Positions 47,995 through 56,481 of a stretch of DNA of 64,000 nucleotides are shown piece by piece. Within the stretch, counting starts at the first letter, position 1. Every line of letters begins with the position of its first letter. This stretch comes from DASQFQ01 sp963802905 (lineage in GTDB: Bacteria; Actinomycetota; Thermoleophilia; Solirubrobacterales; Solirubrobacteraceae), in NCBI GenBank assembly GCA_963802905.1, contig CAWDKH010000011.1, forward strand, positions 248,001 through 312,000. Direction: 5' to 3'. Both the position numbers and the translations under genes were made by a program. A model generated the notes under the pieces. It made no database searches, was not told the DNA's origin, and was given only the letters and a program-made list of their open reading frames with translations.

Positions 47995-48969
47995 ATGGCC
48001 TTCCCCGCCACCCGCCTGCGCCGCCTCCGTGCCACCACCGGCATCCGCGACCTCGTGCGCGAGACGGAGCTGGCCGCGCGGCACCTCGTCTACCCGATGT
48101 TCGTGGTGCATGGCTCCGACAGCCGGACGCCGATCCCGACGATGCCGGGGATCGACCACCTCTCGATCCGCCACGCGGTGCAGGAGGCCGGCGAGGCCGC
48201 CGCGCTCGGCATCCCGGCGGTGCTGCTGTTCGGGCTCCCCGCGAGCAAGGACGAGGAGGGCTCGGGCGCCTGGGATGACGAGGGCGTCATCCAGCTCGCC
48301 ACGCGCGCGATCAAGGCCGAGCACCCCGACCTGCTGGTGATCACCGACCTCTGCCTGTGCGAGTACACGAGCCACGGCCACTGCGGCGTGCTGCGCGCCG
48401 ACGGCGTCGTCGACAACGACGCGACGCTCGAGCTGCTCGCCCGCACCGCCGTGTCCCAGGCCGCCGCGGGCGCCGACGCCGTCGCGCCGAGCGACATGAT
48501 GGACGGGCGCGTGGGCGCGCTGCGCTCCGCGCTCGACGACCACGACCTCGCCGAGACGCCGATCATCGCCTACAGCGCGAAGTTCGCCTCCGCCTTCTAC
48601 GGCCCGTTCCGCGAGGCCGCCGACTCGGCGCCGCAGCAGGGCGACCGCCGCGGCTACCAGATGGATCCCGCCAACGCGCTCGAGGCCGAGCGCGAGGCGG
48701 AGCTCGACGCCGCCGAGGGCGCCGACGTCGTGATGGTCAAGCCCGCGCTGCCCTACCTCGACGTCATCCGCCGGGTCAAGGAGCGCACCCGCCTGCCCGT
48801 TGCCGCCTACAACGTCAGCGGCGAGTACGCGATGATCAAGGCCGCCGCCGCGGCCGGCCTGCTCGACGAGCGCGCCGCCGTGCTCGAGGCGATGACCGGT
48901 ATCCGCCGCGCCGGCGCCGACATCGTCATCACCTACCACGCCAAGGACGTCGCCAGATGGCTCCAGTAG
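47995..48969 (+). CDS. hemB: Porphobilinogen synthase (delta-aminolevulinate dehydratase)
   Basis: 324 residues. Condenses two aminolevulinates. The zinc site Cys set is seen in DLCLCEYTSHGHCGVL, the Schiff-base Lys residues in AYSAKFASAFYGPF and VMVKPALPYLDVI, and the C-terminal AYNVSGEYAMIKAAA is present. First gene of a tightly packed haem/cytochrome block; the next gene overlaps by 13 bases. Confidence 0.97.
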   Translation: MAFPATRLRRLRATTGIRDLVRETELAARHLVYPMFVVHGSDSRTPIPTMPGIDHLSIRHAVQEAGEAAALGIPAVLLFGLPASKDEEGSGAWDDEGVIQLATRAIKAEHPDLLVITDLCLCEYTSHGHCGVLRADGVVDNDATLELLARTAVSQAAAGADAVAPSDMMDGRVGALRSALDDHDLAETPIIAYSAKFASAFYGPFREAADSAPQQGDRRGYQMDPANALEAEREAELDAAEGADVVMVKPALPYLDVIRRVKERTRLPVAAYNVSGEYAMIKAAAAAGLLDERAAVLEAMTGIRRAGADIVITYHAKDVARWLQ

Positions 48970-50030
48970 CTCAGCCCAAGGTGCGCTCGCGCAAGGACGG
49001 CTCAGCCATCCCGCTCGACGAGACCGACCGCAAGCTCCTCAATCTCATGCAGGGCTCGTTCGACCTCATGCGACGCCCGTTCGCGCACGTCGCCGGGCTC
49101 GCCGGGATCGAGGAGGCGGAGGTCATGCAGCGCGTCCAGCGCCTGCTCGACGGGCGCATCATCCGCGAGATCACGCCGATCTTCGACACGCGCGCGCTCG
49201 GGTACTCGTCGATGCTCGTCGCCGCCAAGGTCGACCCCGAGAATCCGCACCGGGCCGCGAAGTTCATCAACACCCACCCGGGCGTCACGCACAACTACCT
49301 GCGCAACCACGACTTCAACCTCTGGTTCACGCTCGCGACCGAGCCCGGCTCGCCGCTCGGCCTCGACGGCACGCTCGACGTGATCGCCGACAAGACCGGC
49401 GCCGAGTCGATCCGCCAGCTGCCGACGCTGAAGCTGTTCAAGATCCGCATGGACCTCGAGATGGAGAAGGGCACCGAGGAGCTCGCCAAGGCGGGCGAGG
49501 CGGTCGAGCCGCGCGAGCTCGACCCGATCGAGCTGTCCGACGAGGACGTCGAGATCATCCGCGCCACCCAGGGCCCGATGGCGGTGCTCGAGGAGCCCTA
49601 CGCGCCGGCCGCCGAGCGGCTCGGCGTCTCTCAGGACGAAGTGCTGCGCCGGCTCGAGTCGCTGCGCGAGCGCGACGGCCTGCGCCGCGTCGCCGCCATC
49701 CTCTTCCACCGCCGCGCCGGCTTCTCGGCCAACGGCATGGGCGTGTGGGGCGTGCCGGAGGGCGAGATCCTCGAGATCGGCCGCCGGATGGCCGCCTTCC
49801 GCGGCGTCTCGCACTGCTATCAGCGTCCGACATACGCCGACTGGCCCTACTCGGTGTTCACGATGGCCCACGGCCGCTCGAAGGAGGAGTGCGACGCCGT
49901 GCTCGACGCCGTCGCCGAGGCGACCGGGATCACCGAGCGCGCGACGCTCTACTCGAGCACCGAGTTCAAGAAGATCCGGATGCTCTACTTCACGGGCGCG
50001 TTCCGGGACTGGGAGCAGGAGAACTCCTGA
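48957..50030 (+). CDS. Lrp/AsnC-like AhbA-AhbB fusion (siroheme decarboxylase-type)
   Basis: 357 residues built from two similar halves, each a winged helix plus Lrp-type alpha/beta domain. First half: LDETDRKLLNLMQGSFDLMRRPFAHVAGLAG, DTRALGYSSMLVAAKV. Second half: ELSDEDVEIIRATQGPMAVLEEPYAPAAERLGVS, HRRAGFSANGMGVWGVPEG. This is the AhbA/AhbB layout. Ahb proteins decarboxylate siroheme in the alternative haem pathway, but relatives may be haem-responsive regulators. Its position between hemB and hemL supports a haem role; the exact reaction is uncertain. Confidence 0.8.
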   Translation: MAPVAQPKVRSRKDGSAIPLDETDRKLLNLMQGSFDLMRRPFAHVAGLAGIEEAEVMQRVQRLLDGRIIREITPIFDTRALGYSSMLVAAKVDPENPHRAAKFINTHPGVTHNYLRNHDFNLWFTLATEPGSPLGLDGTLDVIADKTGAESIRQLPTLKLFKIRMDLEMEKGTEELAKAGEAVEPRELDPIELSDEDVEIIRATQGPMAVLEEPYAPAAERLGVSQDEVLRRLESLRERDGLRRVAAILFHRRAGFSANGMGVWGVPEGEILEIGRRMAAFRGVSHCYQRPTYADWPYSVFTMAHGRSKEECDAVLDAVAEATGITERATLYSSTEFKKIRMLYFTGAFRDWEQENS

Positions 50031-51310
50031 CCGCCTCGCTGACCGATACCAGGTCGGCGGAGCTGTACCGCCGCGCCGTGCGGGTGCTCCCGGGCGGCGT
50101 CAACTCGCCGGTGCGGGCGATGCGCTCGATCGGGCGCGACCCGGTGTTCGTCGAGCGCGCCGCCGGCGCGGAGCTGACCGACGTCGACGGCAACACCTAC
50201 GTCGACTACGTCTGCTCGTGGGGCCCGCTGATCCACGGCCACGCCTATCCGCCCGTGCTCGCTGCGGTCGCCGCCGCCGCCGAGCGCGGCACGACGTTCG
50301 GCGCCCCGACCGCGGCCGAGGTCGACCTGGCCGAGCTCGTCGCCCAGCGCATGCCGTCGGTGGAGATGCTGCGCATGACCTCGTCGGGCACCGAGGCGTC
50401 GATGAGCGCGATCCGGCTCGCGCGCGCCGCCACCGGGCGCGACACGCTCGTCAAGTTCGCCGGCGCCTACCACGGCCACGTCGACGGCCTGCTCGCCGAG
50501 GCGGGCTCCGGGCTTGCCACGCAGGGCATCCCGGCCTCGCCGGGCGTGCCCGAGGCCGCCGCCGCGGCCACGGTGGTGGTGCCGTGGAACGACGTCGACG
50601 CGATCCGCGCCGCCGTCGAGCAGCACGCGCCCGCCGCGATCCTCGCCGAGCCCTACCCCGCGAACATGGGCCTTGTCCCGCCCGCCTGCGGCTTCCTCGA
50701 GCTGCTTCGCGAGCTCGCGGACGAGTCCGGCGCGCTGCTCGTGTTCGACGAGGTCATCACCGGCTTCCGCGTCGCCCCCGGCGGCGCGCAGGAGCTCACC
50801 GGCGTCCTCCCCGACCTCACCATCATGGGCAAGGTCATCGGCGGCGGGCTGCCCGCCGCCGCCTACGGCGGCCCGGCCGAGCTGCTGAACCGCATCGCGC
50901 CGGCCGGCGACGTCTACCAAGCCGGCACGCTGAGCGGGAACCCGCTGGCGGTCGCCGCCGGGCTCGCCGCGCTGCGGGACCTCGACGAGGAGGCCTACCT
51001 CCAGCTCGCCGCGACCACCCGCGCGCTCGCCGCCGGGCTGCGCGAGGCCGCCGGGAGCCGCCCGGTCCAGGTGGCTGAGACGACCGGGCTGCTGACCGTC
51101 TTCTTCTCCGCCGACCCGGTGACCGACTACGCGGGCGCCGCCGCCTGCGACACCGAGGCGCACGCCGCCTGGTGCCGCGCGCTGCTGGCCCGCGGCGTCT
51201 ACCCGCCGCCATCGCAGTTCGAGGCCTGGTTCCCGAGCCTCGCCCACACGCCCGAGCACGTCGAGCGCACGGTTGAGGCCGCGGCCGCAGCGTTCGCGGA
51301 GATCGCATGA
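50027..51310 (+). CDS. hemL: Glutamate-1-semialdehyde 2,1-aminomutase, apparent CTG start
   Basis: 427 residues. Makes aminolevulinate from glutamate semialdehyde with PLP. GGVNSPVRAM, the SWGPLIHGHAYP loop, SSGTEASMSAIRLARA, AGAYHGHVDG, the cofactor Lys in IMGKVIGGGLPAAAYGG and TLSGNPLAVAAG are intact. No ATG, GTG or TTG suits the start. CTG at 50027 overlaps the previous stop (CTGA) and has AGGAG 5 bases upstream, mirroring the ATGA/GTGA junctions nearby. A base error in an original ATG/GTG is the alternative. Confidence 0.95.
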   Translation: MTASLTDTRSAELYRRAVRVLPGGVNSPVRAMRSIGRDPVFVERAAGAELTDVDGNTYVDYVCSWGPLIHGHAYPPVLAAVAAAAERGTTFGAPTAAEVDLAELVAQRMPSVEMLRMTSSGTEASMSAIRLARAATGRDTLVKFAGAYHGHVDGLLAEAGSGLATQGIPASPGVPEAAAAATVVVPWNDVDAIRAAVEQHAPAAILAEPYPANMGLVPPACGFLELLRELADESGALLVFDEVITGFRVAPGGAQELTGVLPDLTIMGKVIGGGLPAAAYGGPAELLNRIAPAGDVYQAGTLSGNPLAVAAGLAALRDLDEEAYLQLAATTRALAAGLREAAGSRPVQVAETTGLLTVFFSADPVTDYAGAAACDTEAHAAWCRALLARGVYPPPSQFEAWFPSLAHTPEHVERTVEAAAAAFAEIA

Positions 51311-51711
51311 GCGCGCTCGACGCTCTCGCCGCCACCATCCGGTCCGGCGGTGGCCTGCTGGCTGACACCGTGACGGATCCCACAGAGGACGCCGCGCTCG
51401 GGGAGCTGGCGGGCCCGGGCTACGAGGAGCTCGTCGAGGCGATCTACGAGGGCTACCTCCAGCACTACGGCGAAGGTCGCGTGCTGCGGCCCGAAGATCC
51501 CGACCTCGCGCTGCTCGCCGGCGACCGCCTGTATGCACTCGGGCTGGCCAGGCTGGCCGAGCTCGGCGACCTCGAGGCGGTCGACGTCCTGGCCGGCGTG
51601 ATCTCGCGCGCCGCGCAGGCGCACGCCGAGGGTGACCCCGACGCCGCGAGGGCCGCTTGGGAGGCGGGCGCGCGGGCGGTCGGCCGGTCTGCGCGCGAGA
51701 GCGCCAGCTGA
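51307..51711 (+). CDS. Small helical protein between hemL and qcrA
   Basis: 134 residues, all-helical by composition: a Leu/Ala-rich start, GPGYEELVEAIYEGYLQHYGEG, LLAGDRLYALGLARLAELGDLEAVDVLAGVIS, and a C-terminal TPR-like AHAEGDPDAARAAWEAGARAVG. No signal or membrane segment. No named family. Coupled to hemL by ATGA; its position just before the bc-complex genes suggests an assembly role, which is inference. Confidence 0.65.
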   Translation: MSALDALAATIRSGGGLLADTVTDPTEDAALGELAGPGYEELVEAIYEGYLQHYGEGRVLRPEDPDLALLAGDRLYALGLARLAELGDLEAVDVLAGVISRAAQAHAEGDPDAARAAWEAGARAVGRSARESAS

Positions 51712-51751
51712 GCCCGGATTTCCCGCGCCGGTCGATATTGTTCGCGCCGTC

Positions 51752-52429
51752 GTGGCCTCCGCCCGCAAAGAGCCCAAGTCGAAGTACACCGCCGGCCGGG
51801 AATATCCGGGCGCCTTCGAGGGCGAAACGGTCACCCGGCGGCGCTTCATGACGCTCACCGCGCACGGCGCGGGCGCCGCCGCGGCGTTGTCCTTCACGCT
51901 GCCCGCGCTCGGCTTCGCCGTCGGCTCCGCGCTGTTCGATCGCCCGCCGGTCCGCTGGGAGGGCGTCGGCAAGCTCGAGGACCTCCCGGACGACACCTAC
52001 ATCCCCAAGGTCATCACCTTGACGACGGGAATCGGCGAGGTCGGCAAGACGACGGTCTACATGCGCCGCCGCAGCGACAAGATCGACTCGCCGCCGAATC
52101 CGCCTGGCTACGACGAGCTGGCGATCGCGATCTCCACGCGCTGCATGCACCTCGGCTGCCCGGTCCGCTACGTCTCTGCCTCGCAGCGCTTCATCTGCCC
52201 GTGCCACGGCGGCGTCTACGACTTCCAGGGCATCGTCGTCGGCGGCCCGCCGGTCCGGCCGCTCGACCGCTTCTACACGCGCGTGCGCGCCGGCATCGTC
52301 GAGGTCGGCCCGCGCTACTCGGTCAACTCCGAGCTCAAGCGCTTCGACTCCTACCGCGACCCGGCGCAGGACCTCGACGGCATCGGCCAGTACCTCTATC
52401 CCCCGCGCTTCTCGACCCCGAAGCAGTAA
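51752..52429 (+). CDS. qcrA: Rieske iron-sulfur protein of the menaquinol-cytochrome c reductase
   Basis: 225 residues from GTG 51752. A twin-Arg-like TRRRFMTLTAHGAGAAAAL segment precedes the single membrane helix, suggesting Tat export (tatA and tatC lie 4 kb downstream). The [2Fe-2S] ligands are in CMHLGCPVRY and CPCHGGVYD. The start lacks a clear ribosome site. Confidence 0.92.
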   Translation: MASARKEPKSKYTAGREYPGAFEGETVTRRRFMTLTAHGAGAAAALSFTLPALGFAVGSALFDRPPVRWEGVGKLEDLPDDTYIPKVITLTTGIGEVGKTTVYMRRRSDKIDSPPNPPGYDELAIAISTRCMHLGCPVRYVSASQRFICPCHGGVYDFQGIVVGGPPVRPLDRFYTRVRAGIVEVGPRYSVNSELKRFDSYRDPAQDLDGIGQYLYPPRFSTPKQ

Positions 52430-52432
52430 GCG

Positions 52433-53224
52433 ATGAAGCTGCCCAAGATCCCACTGCCGCCGCTGCTGCTGCCGAAGCCGAAGCGCCCGGATGAGCCGCG
52501 CCACGGTGCAGGCCATCATGCCAAGGAGGCGGGGATCCACACCGTCGGCTGGATCGACGAGCGGACCTCGCTGTCCGGCGCCGGCCGCTGGCTGATGTTC
52601 CGCAAGGTCCCGAAGGGGACGAACTGGTTCTACACGCTGGGCTCGGCGACGCTGTTCGCCTTCCTCAACCAGGCGGTCACCGGCGTCTTCCTGGCGATGT
52701 ACTACGACCCGTCGGCGACGCGTGCCTACGAGTCGGCCCGCTACATCACCAACGAAGTCTTCCTCGGCGAGTTCGTGCGCGGGATGCACAAGTGGGGCTC
52801 GTCGGTGATGGTGATCCTGATCTTCCTGCACATGGCGCGGACGTTCTTCTTCGGCGCCTACAAGTACCCGCGGGAGCTCAACTGGGTGATCGGCGTCGTG
52901 CTGCTGATCCTCACGTTCGTGATGTCGCTGACCGGCTACCTGCTGCCGTTCGACCAGCGCTCCTACTGGGCGACGATCGTGGCCGCCAACATCACCGCGT
53001 CGGGCCCGCTCGCCGGCCCGTATCTCGGTGACTTCCTCCGCGGCGGGGCGGAGTTCAACGCCACCACGCTGTCGCGCTTCTACTCGATCCACATGCTGCT
53101 CGTGCCAGGGCTGATCGCCGCCCTGATCGGCGCGCACCTCTACCTCGTGACCCGCCTGGGCACCACGGCGCCGCCGTGGCTGAAGGCTGCGGAGCCCGAG
53201 TCGCTCGAAGAGGAGCGCGTATGA
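52433..53224 (+). CDS. qcrB: Cytochrome b N-terminal subunit (split, b6-like)
   Basis: 263 residues. After a Pro/Lys-rich leader, the four-helix b-type domain has haem ligand His pairs in MHKWGSSVMVILIFLHMARTFFFG and FYSIHMLLVPGLIAALIGAHLYLV. The segment TGYLLPFDQRSYWAT forms part of the quinol site. The remaining C-terminal helices of cytochrome b are encoded in the next gene, as in Bacillus and cytochrome b6f, not as in typical actinobacterial QcrB. Confidence 0.93.
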   Translation: MKLPKIPLPPLLLPKPKRPDEPRHGAGHHAKEAGIHTVGWIDERTSLSGAGRWLMFRKVPKGTNWFYTLGSATLFAFLNQAVTGVFLAMYYDPSATRAYESARYITNEVFLGEFVRGMHKWGSSVMVILIFLHMARTFFFGAYKYPRELNWVIGVVLLILTFVMSLTGYLLPFDQRSYWATIVAANITASGPLAGPYLGDFLRGGAEFNATTLSRFYSIHMLLVPGLIAALIGAHLYLVTRLGTTAPPWLKAAEPESLEEERV

Positions 53225-53937
53225 ACCGCGCGGAGAAGCAGGCCTACCTGCGGGAGTACGGGCTGCACAAGTCTGCGGGCAAGCCGTTCTTCCCGTACGC
53301 GGTCGCCAAGGACTCGCTCATGGCGTGCGTCGTCATGTTCACGATCATCCTGATGTCGCTCCTCCTGGGCGCCGAGCTGGGGCCGAAAGCGGACCCGACC
53401 ACGACCACTTACGTGCCGCGGCCGGAGTGGTACTTCTTCTTCCTCTTCGAGCTGCTGCGCGTGATCAAGCCGGCCGTGCTCACGCCGGTGGCGACGATCG
53501 GCATCCCGACCGTCTGCATGGTCCTGCTGCTGCTGCTGCCGTTCTACGACCGCGGCCCGGAGCGGCGGCCCGAGCGGCGCCCGATCGCCACCGTGGCGGG
53601 CATCTTCACGATCGTCGCGATGGGCTACCTGACCTTCCTCGGCGCCAACGCCGGCTCGCCGAACGAGATCGACATGAAGGTGGCCAAGAAGTACGAGGCA
53701 GGCAAGTTGGTGATGGCCCAGTCGGGCTGCCTCGCGTGCCACAAGGTCGGTGAGAACGGCAACGACGGGCCAGGGCCGCACCTGACCGAGATCGCGGACA
53801 AGCTGCCCAAGGCCGCCATCCGCCAGACGCTCGAGAACCCCACGGCCCCGATGCCGTCGTATCGCAACCTGCCCGAGAACAAGAAGGCGGCGCTCGTCGA
53901 CTTCCTCGCGCAGCTGCACGGCGACGACAACAAGTAG
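53221..53937 (+). CDS. qcrC: Subunit IV-cytochrome c fusion (QcrC, Bacillus type)
   Basis: 238 residues. The first part has three helices and the quinol-site motif PEWYFFFLFELLRVIKP of cytochrome b subunit IV. The last part is a monohaem cytochrome c: CLACHK with the axial Met probably in APMPSYRNLP. This fusion is known from Bacillus QcrC. ATG overlaps the qcrB stop (ATGA). Confidence 0.93.
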   Translation: MNRAEKQAYLREYGLHKSAGKPFFPYAVAKDSLMACVVMFTIILMSLLLGAELGPKADPTTTTYVPRPEWYFFFLFELLRVIKPAVLTPVATIGIPTVCMVLLLLLPFYDRGPERRPERRPIATVAGIFTIVAMGYLTFLGANAGSPNEIDMKVAKKYEAGKLVMAQSGCLACHKVGENGNDGPGPHLTEIADKLPKAAIRQTLENPTAPMPSYRNLPENKKAALVDFLAQLHGDDNK

Positions 53938-53944
53938 CTCTCAG

Positions 53945-54643
53945 GTGCGTTCCACCCCCGCCCCGTCGGGCACCCTCGAGGAGGGCCAGGTCCGTGCGAT
54001 GTTCGATCGCATCGCCGGCTTCTACGACCTCATGAACTCGGTGATGACGGCGGGGCTGCACCACCGCTGGCGCGAGCGCGCTGCCGACCTCGCCGGGCTG
54101 AAGCCCGGGGACCGCGCGCTCGACGTCGCCACCGGCACCGGCGACCTGGCGGTCGAGCTGGCGGGGCGGGTCGCGCCAGGCGGCGAGGTCATCGGCTCCG
54201 ACTTCTCGCAGGGCATGCTCGAGCGCGCCCGCACGAAGGCACCGGAGCTGACCTGGGAGTGGGGCAACGCACTCGAGCTGCCCTACCCCGACGACGCCTT
54301 CGACGCGGCGACGGTGGGCTTCGGCGCGCGCAACTTCTCCGACCTCGAGCGGGGACTGGCCGAGATGGCGCGCGTGGTGCGCCCCGGCGGCCGCGTGGTC
54401 GTACTGGAGATAACCACTCCAACCAAGCCGCCCTTGTCCACGTTCTTCTCGATTTGGTTTGATCGCCTCGTGCCGCTGCTCGGTCGCTTCGACGACGCCT
54501 ACACCTACCTGCCGAAGTCGGTGAAGCGCTTCCCAGGCCCGGAGGCGCTCGGCGCCGTGCTCGCGCGCAGCGGCCTGACCGACGTGCGCTGGATCCTCAC
54601 CGCCGGCGGGATCATCGCCCTGCACTCGGGAACGGTCCGGTAG
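53945..54643 (+). CDS. menG: Demethylmenaquinone methyltransferase
   Basis: 232 residues, GTG start. UbiE/MenG signature: VRAMFDRIAGFYDLMNSVMTAGLHHRWR, SAM motif LDVATGTGDLAVEL, and VGFGARNFSDLERGLAEMARVVRPGG. Final methylation of menaquinone, the electron donor of the bc complex encoded just upstream. The stop overlaps the next start (TAGTG). Confidence 0.95.
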   Translation: MRSTPAPSGTLEEGQVRAMFDRIAGFYDLMNSVMTAGLHHRWRERAADLAGLKPGDRALDVATGTGDLAVELAGRVAPGGEVIGSDFSQGMLERARTKAPELTWEWGNALELPYPDDAFDAATVGFGARNFSDLERGLAEMARVVRPGGRVVVLEITTPTKPPLSTFFSIWFDRLVPLLGRFDDAYTYLPKSVKRFPGPEALGAVLARSGLTDVRWILTAGGIIALHSGTVR

Positions 54644-55605
54644 TGGCCTCCGCCGAGGCGGTCGCCGCCGTCATCGAGGCCGGCGGCGCGCACGTGCCGG
54701 AGCTGCTCGAGCGGCTCGAGGTGCGGCTCGCCGAGGTCGCGGCCTCGCACGGCCCGGTCCTGGCCGAGCATGCCGGCTCGACGATCTCCGCCGGCGGCAA
54801 GCGGCTGCGACCGCTGCTGGTGTTCGTGGCGGCCGGCGCGCCGAGCGACGGCGTGCTGCGCGCCGCGGTCGCCGTCGAGCTCGTCCACTCCGCCACGCTC
54901 GTCCACGACGACGTGCTCGACGGCGCCCAACTGCGCCGCGGCCGCCCGACCGTCGTCGCGAGCGCCGGGCGCGAGCTCGCCACCGCCACCGGCGACCTGT
55001 TGTTCTCGCGCGCGTTCGCCGAGCTGGCCGCCAACGGGCGCGCCGACGAGGTGCGGGTGCTGTCGGGTGCGTCGTCGGCGCTTGCGGAAGGCGAGCTGAT
55101 GCAGCGCGCTGACGCGTGGAACGTGGCGACGACCCGCGAGCGCTACCTCGCGCGCTGCGACCTCAAGACCGCGAAGCTGTTCGAGGCCGCCTGCCAGCTG
55201 GGCGCGCTCGAGGGTGGCGGCCCGGCTGAGGCGCTGGGGCGCTTCGGGCGCCGCATCGGGCTCGCGTTCCAGCTGCTCGACGACGTGCTCGACGTCTCAG
55301 GCCCGGCGGAGCGGACGGGTAAGCACCGCGGCACGGATCTGCTCGACGGCACGGTGACGCTGCCGCTGATCATCGCGCGCGAGCGTGATGCAGAGCTGGC
55401 CGCGGTGGATCTGCGCGGCGTGCGCACCCCCGACCAGGCGGAGGCGGTGTGCGACGCGATCGCCGCCACGGGGGCACTCGAGGTGGCCCGGGCCGATGCG
55501 CTCGCGATGGTGGCCGAGGCGAAGGCGGAGCTGCCGGACCTGCCGGCGACTCAGCGAGGTGCGCTCGAGCTGGTCGCCGACGGAGTGGTGGACCGCTACA
55601 GCTAG
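54643..55605 (+). CDS. Polyprenyl diphosphate synthase
   Basis: 320 residues, GTG start. The first aspartate-rich motif is in VELVHSATLVHDDVLDGAQLRRGRPT, the second in AFQLLDDVLDVSG, and the KxxGTDLLDGTVTLP element is present. Probably makes the menaquinone side chain (HepT/IspB group), given the adjacent menG and bc genes; chain length cannot be read by eye. Convergent with the zinc-ribbon gene, sharing CTAG as both stops. Confidence 0.9.
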   Translation: MASAEAVAAVIEAGGAHVPELLERLEVRLAEVAASHGPVLAEHAGSTISAGGKRLRPLLVFVAAGAPSDGVLRAAVAVELVHSATLVHDDVLDGAQLRRGRPTVVASAGRELATATGDLLFSRAFAELAANGRADEVRVLSGASSALAEGELMQRADAWNVATTRERYLARCDLKTAKLFEAACQLGALEGGGPAEALGRFGRRIGLAFQLLDDVLDVSGPAERTGKHRGTDLLDGTVTLPLIIARERDAELAAVDLRGVRTPDQAEAVCDAIAATGALEVARADALAMVAEAKAELPDLPATQRGALELVADGVVDRYS

Positions 55606-56024
55606 AAGTCCATCGGCCAGATGGCGTCCGAGGCGAGCGCGGAGGTGAAGCGCTCGATCTCGTCTTCCATGTTGGCCTGGGTGAGGCGCGTGAGGTCCTC
55701 GATGAGGCACTCGGTGCCCCGGTCCAGCTCCTCGTCGAAGCGGTCGACGACGGACTGGTCGAAGATCCCCAGGTGCGTCCACTCGCAGTTCGGGCAGCGA
55801 AGCAGCACTTCCCACTGGGTGGGGGAAGCCTCCTCCCACTCCACCGGGTACACGAGCGTGCGATCACACTCGGGGCACTCATGCAGGTCGCGATTCGGGC
55901 TCGAGACAACGGCCTCAGGCTCGCTGGGAGCGGCCTGGGCGTCGAAGTAAACGACTTCGATCTCGCGGCCCGAGGGGAGGACCACGCGGCGGACGTAATG
56001 GGAGTTGTCGGAAGGCTGATTCAT
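55602..56024 (-). CDS. Zinc-ribbon protein of unknown function
   Basis: 140 residues. A beta-rich start (RRVVLPSGREIEVVYFD) is followed by CPEC and LLRCPNC, one zinc site near residues 50-80. An acidic helical tail (DEELDRGTECLIEDLTRLTQANMEDEIERF, in two parts) ends the protein. Soluble, no signal. Divergent from tatA with a 151-base shared promoter region. Confidence 0.65.
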   Translation of the reverse strand: MNQPSDNSHYVRRVVLPSGREIEVVYFDAQAAPSEPEAVVSSPNRDLHECPECDRTLVYPVEWEEASPTQWEVLLRCPNCEWTHLGIFDQSVVDRFDEELDRGTECLIEDLTRLTQANMEDEIERFTSALASDAIWPMDF

Positions 56025-56175
56025 GAGAGCAAGATGGGGTCTGGCCCCTACATCGGGTACCCGGTGTCCCTCCTTGACTGGGCCATCCGTCCACTCGCGT
56101 CCAAATGGACCAAACGTCCAGTGCCGAGTGAGCCGCTAGGCTTGCCAGTGCGTAGGAACGGCTGTAGTAGCCCCT

Positions 56176-56460
56176 ATGACCCTCGCCGTGTTCCAGTCCA
56201 TCGGACCCCTCGAACTCCTGATCGTCCTCGGGATCGTGCTGTTGATCTTCGGGCCCAAGCGCCTGCCGGGCCTCGGGCGCCAGCTCGGCGCGGGCATGCG
56301 CGAGTTCAAGGACTCGATCACCAAGAAGGGCGATGACGAGGACGACGCGGACGACGCGGACGACGGTGGTCGCCGGGAGGCGACCGCGGCGCTCGGCCGA
56401 CCCGATGACGAGCCGGCCACACAGCCGGTGTCGGACGGGGTCTCCGCCGAGAAGCGCTAG
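56176..56460 (+). CDS. tatA: Twin-arginine translocase subunit TatA
   Basis: 94 residues: a short N-terminal helix with the FGPKRLPGLGRQLGAGMREFK hinge and amphipathic helix, then an acidic Asp-rich tail. Forms the export pore with TatC. Likely substrates in the window include the Rieske protein. Followed after 21 bases by tatC. Confidence 0.95.
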   Translation: MTLAVFQSIGPLELLIVLGIVLLIFGPKRLPGLGRQLGAGMREFKDSITKKGDDEDDADDADDGGRREATAALGRPDDEPATQPVSDGVSAEKR

Positions 56461-56481
56461 GCGCCGGAGGCGCCGCAGAAG

